Shown here piece by piece: positions 37,513 through 46,024 of a stretch of DNA of 62,221 bases. The stretch is from an uncultured beta proteobacterium. Lineage in GTDB: Bacteria; Pseudomonadota; Gammaproteobacteria; Burkholderiales; Burkholderiaceae_B. Location: the NCBI GenBank assembly GCA_903894155.1, contig CAITPF010000019.1, positions 1 to 62,221 of the forward strand. The letters run 5' to 3'. Numbering within the stretch: the stretch's first letter is position 1; every line of letters begins with the position of its first letter. Made by a program: the position numbers and the translations under genes. The notes beneath the pieces are model-generated. The model did not search any database, was not told the DNA's origin, and worked only from the letters and a program-made list of their open reading frames with translations.

Positions 37513-38892
37513 ATGGCATACATTGTCTTTGTGGCAATGGTTTCGGCGATATACGCCATCAATCGCTACGATGTGCAGCGGGCGTTCGTCAACGTCTGGA
37601 TTCCGTTCCTGATGCTCTTGCCGACGGCCTGGTACGTCAATATCCCGGGATTGCCTGACCCTAATTTTTCGCAGGCTGCGGTCATTCCAATCATTTTCGT
37701 GCTGGTGACACGCCAGTTGCACACGCTCGAACTCGGCAAGATCGAGTTCCTGATTTTCATTTATTTCACGTTCCGATTTGCGGTCGACTGGCAAAGCCGG
37801 GGCTACTGGGATGCCCAGAACTACGCGTTCGACCTGCTGACGACGATGGTTGCCCCCTACATGATGGGGCGCTACATCATCAACAGTCGCCAAATGGACA
37901 TCGCCACAGCGAAAATGCTCGTGCTGATGTTTCTGGTTCAGGCCCCGGGCTTTATTTACGAACTGCGCATGTGGCAGCCGCCGGTCTACCGAGTCTTCGG
38001 GTTCCTGTTTCCGTTCGACGCCTCAGGGCTGTCAGTACGCTACGGATTAGCCCGCATCACCGGGCCATTCACGCACCCGATCCTGGCCTGCGTGATCTTC
38101 ATCGCGCTTTACCGTCTGCACAAATGGCTCGACTGGATGGGTGTCTGGAAGCAGCCACAGACGGGGCTTTATGGCGTATTCCTGGGCTGGAGCCGCCGCT
38201 TTCCGCTTTCTTTCTCGATGCACATCACGATCATTTTTATCGTCATGATCATCCTGACCTTCTCGCGCGGGCCCTGGATCGGCGGCATGGCTGGCGCGGC
38301 GCTCACGGCAGTCGGCAACGCCGGCAACCGCAAACGCGCCCTGTACATATTTGTCGTCCTCATGGTAATCGGCGGGATGGGTGCCGAAGCGGCCTTCAAC
38401 TATTACCTCAGCCCAGGGTCGGACGGCAAGATCAGTGAAGGCGCGGAAACAATGCTTTACCGCAAGATCATGCTCGATCGCTACGAGGCCTTTATCTGGG
38501 AAAAGCCCTGGACAGGCTGGGGGCTGACGACAGTGCCGCAAGTTCAGGGCATGGAGTCGATCGACAACGCGTACTTTCTGATGGCCTTGCAGCACGGAAT
38601 CCCGGCGCCGGTGTTGTTCGTCATCATCTTTCTCTATGCGATCGGCACCCAGATCAAGTTCGGGCTTGACTCCTCCGCCAAGGAACCCCCGCTCGGGTTC
38701 ACCTTCGCCGGAATCTATCTGTCATGCTTCTTTGCCTTTGCCACCGTCTATATCGGCGGCCAAACTCCAGCCTTGCTCTTTCTCTTTCTCGGCTGGGGAG
38801 AAGGCATCCGCAAGCGCGGGGTGCAAAGCCTCGGGCCTGACGATGCCAAGCCAGTCGCGGCGCCCCCTCCATTTCGCAAGGTCATTTACTGA
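37513..38892 (+). CDS. Wzy/O-antigen-ligase-like polysaccharide polymerase
   Basis: A 459-residue polytopic membrane protein with about ten to eleven hydrophobic helices. A central periplasmic loop holds YRVFGFLFPFDASGLSVRYGL and RITGPFTHP, and the later helix FSRGPWIGGMAG has the F-S-R-G-x-W motif common to O-antigen ligase/polymerase (WaaL/Wzy/ExoQ) proteins. I predict polymerisation or ligation of a surface polysaccharide across the inner membrane. Its stop overlaps the start of the GH-like gene (TGATG). Sequence alone does not separate ligase from polymerase. Confidence 0.78.
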   Translation: MAYIVFVAMVSAIYAINRYDVQRAFVNVWIPFLMLLPTAWYVNIPGLPDPNFSQAAVIPIIFVLVTRQLHTLELGKIEFLIFIYFTFRFAVDWQSRGYWDAQNYAFDLLTTMVAPYMMGRYIINSRQMDIATAKMLVLMFLVQAPGFIYELRMWQPPVYRVFGFLFPFDASGLSVRYGLARITGPFTHPILACVIFIALYRLHKWLDWMGVWKQPQTGLYGVFLGWSRRFPLSFSMHITIIFIVMIILTFSRGPWIGGMAGAALTAVGNAGNRKRALYIFVVLMVIGGMGAEAAFNYYLSPGSDGKISEGAETMLYRKIMLDRYEAFIWEKPWTGWGLTTVPQVQGMESIDNAYFLMALQHGIPAPVLFVIIFLYAIGTQIKFGLDSSAKEPPLGFTFAGIYLSCFFAFATVYIGGQTPALLFLFLGWGEGIRKRGVQSLGPDDAKPVAAPPPFRKVIY

Positions 38893-40925
38893 TGCCGCGC
38901 CACTCGCCTGCCCCGCAGCGCCCCCCGCTCCAAGCCGCACGACAATCGCGTATCGCGCAGCGAGGCCGTCTGGGCAAATGGCTTGCGATCATTGGCGCGA
39001 TCGCCGCGCTCGCAAGCCCCTTCACGTTTGCGCCGGCGACCGCGCAATCGACGCCCCCCGCCACGCTCGCGCCGCTGATCGGCGCCAATCTTCCGGCGAT
39101 CTCCGATTACTCCCCGACCCCGGTTTATGTCGACCTCGTCAGGCAGGCGCGGCGATTCGGGACGGCGCAAACGCCCTGGGATGAAAAGGCTATCCTCGCC
39201 CCGGACGGCTGGCCGATGGGCGACTTCGGAATCTTCCTGATGACCGGCATGAAGGGGATTCAGGGCATCCCCGGAACCTACAAAGTCACCTTCACCGGCC
39301 AGGCGAACGTCGAACCCGTGGCCTCGAACGCATCGATCGCGAACCTGCTTTACGATCCTGGCCAGAACCGGACGACCCTGGACGTCATCCTGCCGCAAGA
39401 CGCAGATCAACTGGTCCTCGCTTTCACCGGAACCCGTGGCAACATCAAGAACCTGCGGGTGATACGACCCGGCTACGACCCGGCAGATCCGCCGCTGTTT
39501 ACGCGCGAGTTCCTCAAGCACATCGCCCGATTCCAGACGCTACGCTTCATGGAATGGCTTGAAACCAATGGACGCGACGGGGTCACGACCTGGGCGAGCC
39601 GCACGGATCCCGCCCGCACGCACTATGCCGCCTCAACGGGCACGCCCTGGGAAGACATCGTCGCCCTCGCCAACCTGACGAAGCAGGACATCTGGATCAA
39701 CATCCCGATCCGGGCAACCGATGACTACATTGAACACGTAGCGCGCCTGCTCAGGGAAACGCTCAACGGACAATCGCGAATCTACGTCGAGTACAGCAAT
39801 GAGATCTGGAACGCGATGTTCACGCAGTTCGGGATCAACGTCGACATGGCGGTCGACGAAGTCAGGCGCCGGCCCGATTCCCCGCTCGCCTACGACGGTC
39901 AGAAGGACAAGTATCTCCTGGCTTTCCGGCGCGTCGCCCAACGCCTCAAGGACATCAGCGACATCTTCCGGCGCACCTTTGGCAACGAAGCGATGATGAC
40001 CCGCGTTCGGCCTGTGTTCAGCGGGCAGATCGTGCGGCCTGCCCTTGCCGAAATGGGCCTGGACTTCATCGCCCAACGCTATGGCCCGCCTTCGAACTAC
40101 TTCTACGCGTTTGCCGGTGCGCCCTATTTCAACCTTGGCAAGCGCCAGACCGCGGACGGTCTGACGCCAGCCGATGTGCTTGACGCCTTCGAACAATCGG
40201 TGCGCGACATTCCCACGGTGAGCCTGCTCGAAAACAATCTCGCCCTGGCTGCCTGGTACGGCCTTCCCTTCATCGCCTATGAGGGTGGATCCGACACCTT
40301 CGGCCCAGGCAGCATCCAGGCCAAGAAGCAAGCCAGCATGGATCCCCGGCTGCTCGGCATCTGCCACCAGTACCTGACCGACTGGTACTCCTCTGGCGCA
40401 GAGTTGTTTATGTGGTTTACAGCGGGTGCCAGCAACTGGGGCACGCAATACGGAACCTGGGGATTGACCACAGACCTCGCGATCGAAAACGCGCCGAAGA
40501 TCCGCTGCATCGACGAAATCGCCCGGGCTGCGCCGCCCGCGTCGAGCGCGCGCCATCAGGTCCCGGGATCATTCGACGCGATGGAGTATGTCGGCAACCT
40601 GCCGCCGTACAAGGCGGATTCGCGTAACCGCATCCGTTACATGCACCCCAAGTCCACCCCTGCCGACTATCTGGTCTTTGCGGCGAAAGCAGGCGACTAC
40701 AGCCTGGTTTTGCGTGCCGAGGCCGCGCGCGCGGGCAACGTGATCGCCATCGGGCTCAACAACAAGACGGTCGCCCCCGGGTTCGAACTCAAAGTGACCG
40801 GTTGGGACGCGCCGGGGGACAACAGCCCGATACCGATTCACCTTGAGCAAGGACTCAATACAATACGTATATCAACGACAAAGGAAACCAGCGGTTTCGG
40901 GCTGACGGCCCTGACGATCCGCTGA
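38892..40925 (+). CDS. Secreted GH-A-clan glycoside hydrolase-like protein
   Basis: A 677-residue protein with a basic N-terminus and a hydrophobic export segment (about 29-50). The central part (about 200-530) looks like a TIM-barrel of glycoside hydrolase clan A: IYVEYSNEIWN puts a candidate acid/base Glu at 304 in an N-E pair, and FIAYEGGSD places a candidate nucleophile Glu at 464. Flanking N- and C-terminal beta-rich segments (about 55-195 and 560-677) may bind carbohydrate. Related proteins are often labelled cellulose-binding. It is coupled to the polymerase gene upstream, so it may trim or handle the polymer. Catalysis is inferred only. Confidence 0.7.
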   Translation: MPRHSPAPQRPPLQAARQSRIAQRGRLGKWLAIIGAIAALASPFTFAPATAQSTPPATLAPLIGANLPAISDYSPTPVYVDLVRQARRFGTAQTPWDEKAILAPDGWPMGDFGIFLMTGMKGIQGIPGTYKVTFTGQANVEPVASNASIANLLYDPGQNRTTLDVILPQDADQLVLAFTGTRGNIKNLRVIRPGYDPADPPLFTREFLKHIARFQTLRFMEWLETNGRDGVTTWASRTDPARTHYAASTGTPWEDIVALANLTKQDIWINIPIRATDDYIEHVARLLRETLNGQSRIYVEYSNEIWNAMFTQFGINVDMAVDEVRRRPDSPLAYDGQKDKYLLAFRRVAQRLKDISDIFRRTFGNEAMMTRVRPVFSGQIVRPALAEMGLDFIAQRYGPPSNYFYAFAGAPYFNLGKRQTADGLTPADVLDAFEQSVRDIPTVSLLENNLALAAWYGLPFIAYEGGSDTFGPGSIQAKKQASMDPRLLGICHQYLTDWYSSGAELFMWFTAGASNWGTQYGTWGLTTDLAIENAPKIRCIDEIARAAPPASSARHQVPGSFDAMEYVGNLPPYKADSRNRIRYMHPKSTPADYLVFAAKAGDYSLVLRAEAARAGNVIAIGLNNKTVAPGFELKVTGWDAPGDNSPIPIHLEQGLNTIRISTTKETSGFGLTALTIR

Positions 40926-40958
40926 GAACCGCAGGCAAACGGATCCGGGAGCATCCAC

Positions 40959-41471
40959 ATGTTCAGGAACATTCGAGCGGACCTGGCCGCGCACCAGGGC
41001 GACTGGGGCGCGCAGGGATTCTGGGCACTGCTGGTCTATCGCTTTGGGCGCTGGCGCTACACGGTTCGCCCCGCGATCCTGCGCAAACTCCTTTCTGTCA
41101 TCTATCACGTCCTGTATAAATTGATACAAATCATCACGGGCATCGAACTGCCCTGCGAAGTACCGATCGGCCGCAATTTCGTCATCGAGCACTCGGGTGG
41201 GATCGTGATCAGCGGCTTTGCGAGCTTCGGAGACGACTGCCGTATCCGCAACGGCGTGGTCGTCGGCCTGTCGCGCGTCGACGAACCTTGTGCGCCCCAG
41301 ATCGGCAATGACGTGGATATCGGTACAGGCGCCAAGGTGCTTGGCAACATCCGGATCGGCAACGGCGTGCGGATCGGCGCGAACGCCGTCGTGATCACGG
41401 ATGTTCCCGATGACTGCCTCGCAGTGGGGGTGCCCGCCGCGATCAAGCCGCGCCGGAAAAATCCTTCCTGA
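40959..41471 (+). CDS. Hexapeptide-repeat acetyltransferase (serine acetyltransferase-like)
   Basis: A 170-residue left-handed beta-helix acyltransferase. An N-terminal helical region resembles CysE, then repeated hexapeptides run from about 65 to 165, including IGRNFVIEHSGGIVI, GNDVDIGTGAKVLGNIRIGNGVRIGANAV (by motif) and VPDDCLAVGVPA. It resembles serine acetyltransferases found in polysaccharide loci such as EpsC types. It lies 34 bp after the GH-like gene and probably acetylates a sugar rather than serine, but this is inference from context. Its last 29 bp overlap the convergent WecG-STAS gene. Confidence 0.82.
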   Translation: MFRNIRADLAAHQGDWGAQGFWALLVYRFGRWRYTVRPAILRKLLSVIYHVLYKLIQIITGIELPCEVPIGRNFVIEHSGGIVISGFASFGDDCRIRNGVVVGLSRVDEPCAPQIGNDVDIGTGAKVLGNIRIGNGVRIGANAVVITDVPDDCLAVGVPAAIKPRRKNPS

Positions 41472-42540
41472 TTCCATTCCAGTCGAGCAGGCGCCGAATG
41501 CGCGGCGTCAGGCCGACCAGACGCAGTGTGCATCCGCGTGCAGCGAACGTCGATTCAAGCGTCAGCATTTCACCCGCAAAACGCGGGCCCAGATAAGTGA
41601 CTGCGGCGAGATCCAGCGTAAGGTCACCCGAGCGCGCCACCGCACGATCGATTGACTCGCGCAGCGCCTGGGGCATTTTGTCGGGAGCCGCACCGACGAT
41701 CGTGACATGGCTGCCCTGTGCATCGTGCCGATACTGGATCACCGGTTGCTCCGAATCCGTCGGGCGATGCAAGCGCAGCCAGAACATGTAAGGCAACAGT
41801 TGCAGGAACGCCAGACGCAGGCACGCCGTGCCATCGCGCCAGTAACGACGCCACAGCATCGGTTCTTCCTTGATGCGCCAGACCCACTCGAGCCCGGTGC
41901 GCTGCAGCCAGACGGGTGCGCGCCGAACTGTCCCGGCCTCGAAGTTCACGACCGCACCCATATTGCAGAGCACGGGGACGGTCAGGCGGTTTCGATTGTG
42001 CATGATCCATGCCTGAGCCTTCTGGGCGCTGAGCGCGACGAGCAGGAAATCCGCACCGCTTTGCTCGATGCGCTGAATCAGGTCATCGCCGCTCATGTCG
42101 GCAACCGAGCCGAAACCTGGCGTCTCAAACCCTACGCATCGCATCCCCGGGGAGGCCGCGTTGATGCGCTCACCCGCGGCTTGCGCAGCCCCAGGCGGCC
42201 CGCCAAAAATAAACACGCGGATGGGTGCATCCCCGGGCGGGGGTGAATCGCCGCGCAGGCACTCGAACAACCCCGAGCCGGTCACCCGCTCTGCCAGGGG
42301 TATCCCGAGCATCCGTGACATCCAGACCAGCGGCATTCCGTCCGCCACGCTCAAATCGCTTTCGATCACCGATCGGCGGAATGCGTCATCCGTCTGGCAC
42401 CCGATCAGGAAGTTCAGATTGGGCGTCGAGATGAAAAGGCGACGCCGCGCACGAACCGCGACACGGACGGCGTCAACCGTCTCGCGCATCGTCACGATGT
42501 CGATCGGCAGGCCCAGCAGACAGAAAACGTTGCGACTCAT
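41443..42540 (-). CDS. WecG/TagA/CpsF glycosyltransferase with C-terminal STAS-like domain
   Basis: A 365-residue fusion. Residues 1-250 form a WecG/TagA/CpsF (GT26) domain: ISTPNLNF near 38, the catalytic Asp67 in SVADGMPLVW, VFIFGGPPG near 109, and the C-terminal RRAPVWLQRTGLEWVWRIKEEP. Residues about 276-362 resemble a STAS domain (LTLDLAAVTYLGPRFAGEML, then ARGCTLRLVGLTPRIRRLL), but the usual phospho-accepting Asp-Ser is Gly-Pro. The enzyme half is expected to transfer the second sugar to an undecaprenyl-linked acceptor. The STAS part could bind a nucleotide or regulator. The start overlaps the GT4 stop (ATGA). Confidence 0.85.
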   Translation of the reverse strand: MSRNVFCLLGLPIDIVTMRETVDAVRVAVRARRRLFISTPNLNFLIGCQTDDAFRRSVIESDLSVADGMPLVWMSRMLGIPLAERVTGSGLFECLRGDSPPPGDAPIRVFIFGGPPGAAQAAGERINAASPGMRCVGFETPGFGSVADMSGDDLIQRIEQSGADFLLVALSAQKAQAWIMHNRNRLTVPVLCNMGAVVNFEAGTVRRAPVWLQRTGLEWVWRIKEEPMLWRRYWRDGTACLRLAFLQLLPYMFWLRLHRPTDSEQPVIQYRHDAQGSHVTIVGAAPDKMPQALRESIDRAVARSGDLTLDLAAVTYLGPRFAGEMLTLESTFAARGCTLRLVGLTPRIRRLLDWNGIRKDFSGAA

Positions 42541-43640
42541 GGCGGGTCTCCGATCGCTTTCAGAAGCAGCGCGGTCGCATCGTCCCACGAATACGCGTGC
42601 GCGCGCTGATAGGAAATAGTCGACATGCGTTTCCACGCCTCGGGCGGGCTGCGCAACAACGCCACGAGCGCCGAGGCCATCGCCTCGGGCGATTCAGATG
42701 GAACCAGCACCCCGGCTCCGTCGGCCAGCAAATCGGGTGCAGCGCCAATGGGAACACCAATCACGGGCGTGCGGCAGGCCATCGACTCGAGGATCGGCAA
42801 TCCGAAGCTGTCGAGCCGTGAAGCGAAAAGCCACGCGTCGCAACGCGCGTAGAGGCCTGCGATCTGATCCTGCCGCGGGCAATAATGAAACTCGGTATCC
42901 GGCGGCAAGGGCATCTCCTGCGGCGGATGCTCGGATCCGAACGCAAGGGTGCGCAAGTCAGGAATATCCTGGCGCGCCAGCCTGCAAGCCTCGTGAATAA
43001 TATCTGCGCCCTTGATCGCTTGCGGCGAGTAGGTGAAGCCAACGGTAGGCGGGTCGCCCCGATCGCGGCTTGGGGCGTCGAACTGCACAAGATCCACTGC
43101 GTTCGGGACCACGCGGATGTCGAGATCCCCGAGCTCGGCCTCGATGTCGAACTTTAACTGGCTTGAGATCGCGATCTTGCGATTGGGCAGGCGCAGTGCC
43201 GCATGCAAGCGCACGCGCACGTCGCCGCCTGTCCAGATCTCGTAACCCTGGATCAGGTGCACTTTACGCCCCTTCGAGGCGGGCATGGCGTCCACCCACA
43301 CGGCGGTTTCCCACCAGGTTGCAACAAGCAGGTCGGCATCGGGCAGCATGGAGGCCGGTGGGCTGTGGCTCTCAAAAACCACGTAGGGCACGCCCGAATT
43401 CGCAATGTGCCCGGCCCGGGGCGGCGCAGCGGCAAAGCCCTGGCATGCGGCTCGCCAGGCACCAGGCAGGTCGGCGCGCCGCAGCGCACGCAGCGCAAGA
43501 CGCAAGCCGCCAGGCTGATCGGGTGATGCACACAGGATCAGGACGGAATGCCCAAGCTGTTGCAGGGATTTCGCATAAGTCGCAATGACCCGAATGCCGC
43601 CAGTGAGGCTATCCTGAGGGGTAATGAATGTAATCCGCAC
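42537..43640 (-). CDS. Glycosyltransferase family 4 (group 1)
   Basis: A 367-residue GT-B glycosyltransferase. It begins MRITFITPQDSLTGGIRVIATYAKSL, the G-G-x-x nucleotide-facing N-terminus. The C-terminal donor domain has YCPRQDQIAGLYARCDAWLFASRLDSFGLPILESMACRTPVIG-type motifs, with the E-x7-E pair. It lies 15 bp after the flippase gene and overlaps the WecG-STAS gene by 4 bp, so it belongs to the six-gene minus-strand operon. Donor and acceptor are unknown. Confidence 0.9.
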   Translation of the reverse strand: MRITFITPQDSLTGGIRVIATYAKSLQQLGHSVLILCASPDQPGGLRLALRALRRADLPGAWRAACQGFAAAPPRAGHIANSGVPYVVFESHSPPASMLPDADLLVATWWETAVWVDAMPASKGRKVHLIQGYEIWTGGDVRVRLHAALRLPNRKIAISSQLKFDIEAELGDLDIRVVPNAVDLVQFDAPSRDRGDPPTVGFTYSPQAIKGADIIHEACRLARQDIPDLRTLAFGSEHPPQEMPLPPDTEFHYCPRQDQIAGLYARCDAWLFASRLDSFGLPILESMACRTPVIGVPIGAAPDLLADGAGVLVPSESPEAMASALVALLRSPPEAWKRMSTISYQRAHAYSWDDATALLLKAIGDPP

Positions 43641-43655
43641 GCGATAACTCCTGGT

Positions 43656-45032
43656 TCAGCGATGCAGGAGTGGAAACAACGCCGTGAACGCGGCGTTGAG
43701 CAGCCAGCCAAGCCCGAGGCCAAAGGCAAGCGCCGGAATCCACCAGCGCTCGGTGGCCCAGGTCAGCAAGCCCTGCCGCCGCTTGAACTCGAGCGACAAC
43801 GGCCAACTGGCAAACTGGCAAACCGCAACGGCCAGAATCGCACCGAACTCACCCCACACACGCTGCCCTAACGGAATCATGATCACCAGGGCGACCGCGC
43901 GAAGCGCATTGTTTGCGCTGACCCACGAGGGCTTGCCTCGGGCGAACATCAGCTGTTCGGTCACCTGGTGTCGAATGGCGATGACCGACAGGCCAAGGCA
44001 CTGCAGCATCCAGCCTGCCGAGTGGTAGCGCTGGTCGTACAGGATCCAGACAGCCCATTGGCCGGCCATGATGATCAGCCCGGCGCTGGCACCGAGAAAC
44101 AGATCCACCAGCGACTGGACATGCGCGTAGACACGCAGTTCCTCGGATTTGTCACCCGACTTCAAGGCCAGACTCAGGCTCGAAAACACCACGTGGCCGT
44201 TCAGACTTGAGTAGACGCCAACGAAGGCCGCCATGAGCATGCTGGCGATCGAAAAAATGCCGAAGCTCGCAACGGACAGACTGCCTCCCAGGATCAGCTT
44301 TTCACCGTTGGCGGCGAGGAACCCGATGATGGAGGAGATGAAGATCCATTTGCCAAAGTCGACAATCTCGTGGGCGTAGGAGGAATCCCAGGCCGGACGC
44401 GCCAGCTTTCCGGGCAACGCAAAGTGGCTCATCAGCGTGCGCACTGCGGACGATACAACCGAACCGATCAGCAACGACCAGACAGAACGGGTCAGCCACG
44501 CAAGCGTTATCGTCACCAACACCGCGCTCAACTGAGAAAGGATTTCAAGGCGCGCAAGCTTCAAGCCAAGCAGCTCGCGCTGAGCCGACGCCAGGTTCAT
44601 CGACTCGAATCCCTGCAGCAGCGCGCTAAGCCCGAACACCACCATCATCGGCGGCAACCTCGGATCCGCATAGACCGTGCCGCTCTCGAACCATCCGGCC
44701 CCTGCCCCAAGATGCAGCACCAGCGCGATGGCCATGACGATAAAAAAGAGCAATACGCCACGCAGCAGTTGCACCGACCAGGCGGTTCCCAGAAAGCGGG
44801 GATCATCCGAGTGCTCGCTTCGGATCACGCTCTGCCAGACACCGAGATCGGAAAACATGACCAGACCGAAATACAGCGTATTGACAGCGGCGACAAGCCC
44901 GAACGCCTCGGGCAGGAGCAGTCGCGTAAGAATCAGGTTGCTGATGAGACGCAACAGTTGACCGGCGACATTGCTGCCGATGAGCCAACCGGCCGCGTTG
45001 AACATCCTTGATTTGAGCGCCGGGACGGTCAT
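43656..45032 (-). CDS. Wzx-like polysaccharide flippase (MOP/PST family)
   Basis: A 458-residue polytopic protein with about 12 helices. GWLIGSNVAGQLLRLISNLILTRLLLPEAFGLVAA is the family N-terminal pattern, shared with lipid-linked oligosaccharide flippases (Wzx/RfbX, MOP superfamily). The ATG at 45032 is preferred to the open frame starting at 45182, because the latter overlaps the preceding gene and adds a basic low-complexity extension. It probably moves undecaprenyl-linked repeat units across the inner membrane. It is 8 bp after the GT2 gene. Confidence 0.87.
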   Translation of the reverse strand: MTVPALKSRMFNAAGWLIGSNVAGQLLRLISNLILTRLLLPEAFGLVAAVNTLYFGLVMFSDLGVWQSVIRSEHSDDPRFLGTAWSVQLLRGVLLFFIVMAIALVLHLGAGAGWFESGTVYADPRLPPMMVVFGLSALLQGFESMNLASAQRELLGLKLARLEILSQLSAVLVTITLAWLTRSVWSLLIGSVVSSAVRTLMSHFALPGKLARPAWDSSYAHEIVDFGKWIFISSIIGFLAANGEKLILGGSLSVASFGIFSIASMLMAAFVGVYSSLNGHVVFSSLSLALKSGDKSEELRVYAHVQSLVDLFLGASAGLIIMAGQWAVWILYDQRYHSAGWMLQCLGLSVIAIRHQVTEQLMFARGKPSWVSANNALRAVALVIMIPLGQRVWGEFGAILAVAVCQFASWPLSLEFKRRQGLLTWATERWWIPALAFGLGLGWLLNAAFTALFPLLHR

Positions 45033-45040
45033 GATTCCAG

Positions 45041-46009
45041 CTACCAGGGTCTGGGCGGACTTTGCCTGCCGTGGTCGGTATCGCGCCACGCATCGTTCAA
45101 CTGCCCGCAGTGCACGCCAAAATCGGCGGCTTTTTCGGTCTGCCCGAACAGGCGTGCCTTGAGCTGGCGAAGCCTGTTCCACCCAAGCTCAAGCCAGTAG
45201 TAGCCAGTGGCCCCTGCGGCACCGTGGTGCTTGCGGTAATACAGCAAGGCGCTGCGCATGCGCCAGCTCTGGAGCTGCGAGCCGGATTTCGACACCCGGG
45301 CGCGGACAACCGTCTTGGCGGATTCGCCGCCGATATGCATTGCCTTGAGCTCGGGCCAGTAGTAGATCTTGTATCCAGCCGCCTGCATGCGACGGCAGAG
45401 ATCGACCTCTTCGCTGTACAGGAAAAACCGTTCATCGAATCCGTCGAGTTGCCTGAAGACCGAGACGGGGATAAACACGAAAGCACCGGGGATCCAGTCC
45501 ACCTGGGCGGGAACCTCAGGATCGGCCCAGCGGCGGTCCAGCCGCGAGAATATCGGGCTCGTCGGGTATCGGGCAGACAGGCCTGAGATCGTGAAGAATT
45601 CGTCGCGCAAGGTCGGAAACATCCGGGCAGAGGGCTGGCGACTGCCATCCACGCCCCGCAACTCGCCGCCCGCCAGCCCGACGTCGGGGTGTTCATCCAT
45701 CAGCGCGATACCGCGCGCGAGGGAACCGGGTGCAGGCACGGCATCCGGATTCAGGAGCAACAGGTAGCGGCCCCGCGCGTGGGTCGCCGCAAGGTTGTTG
45801 CCTGCAGCGAATCCGACGTTTTCCTCGCTCGCGATCAGCAATGCCCACGGGAAATGCTCGCGAACGAGCGCTGCCGTTCCATCACGCGACGCATTGTCCA
45901 GGACGATGACCTCGCCGTCGAACTCCTGCAGTTCGGTGTGTACCTTTTCGAGCAGCGACCCGATGAGATGCGCGGAATTGTAGGTAACGATCAGTATGGA
46001 GAGATCCAT
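45041..46009 (-). CDS. Glycosyltransferase family 2
   Basis: A 322-residue GT-A glycosyltransferase resembling rhamnosyl- or galactofuranosyl-type family 2 enzymes. DLSILIVTYNSAHLIGSLLEKV opens the domain, IVLDNASRDGTAALV near 37, LLLNPDAVPAPGSL with a D-x-D-like element near 83, and the C-terminal FLYSEEVDLCRRMQAAGYKIYYWP with E-E-x-D. It belongs to the minus-strand polysaccharide operon, 15 bp after the GT2-acyltransferase fusion. Sugar specificity is unknown. Confidence 0.9.
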   Translation of the reverse strand: MDLSILIVTYNSAHLIGSLLEKVHTELQEFDGEVIVLDNASRDGTAALVREHFPWALLIASEENVGFAAGNNLAATHARGRYLLLLNPDAVPAPGSLARGIALMDEHPDVGLAGGELRGVDGSRQPSARMFPTLRDEFFTISGLSARYPTSPIFSRLDRRWADPEVPAQVDWIPGAFVFIPVSVFRQLDGFDERFFLYSEEVDLCRRMQAAGYKIYYWPELKAMHIGGESAKTVVRARVSKSGSQLQSWRMRSALLYYRKHHGAAGATGYYWLELGWNRLRQLKARLFGQTEKAADFGVHCGQLNDAWRDTDHGRQSPPRPW

Positions 46010-46024
46010 GACGGCCTAGGTTGC

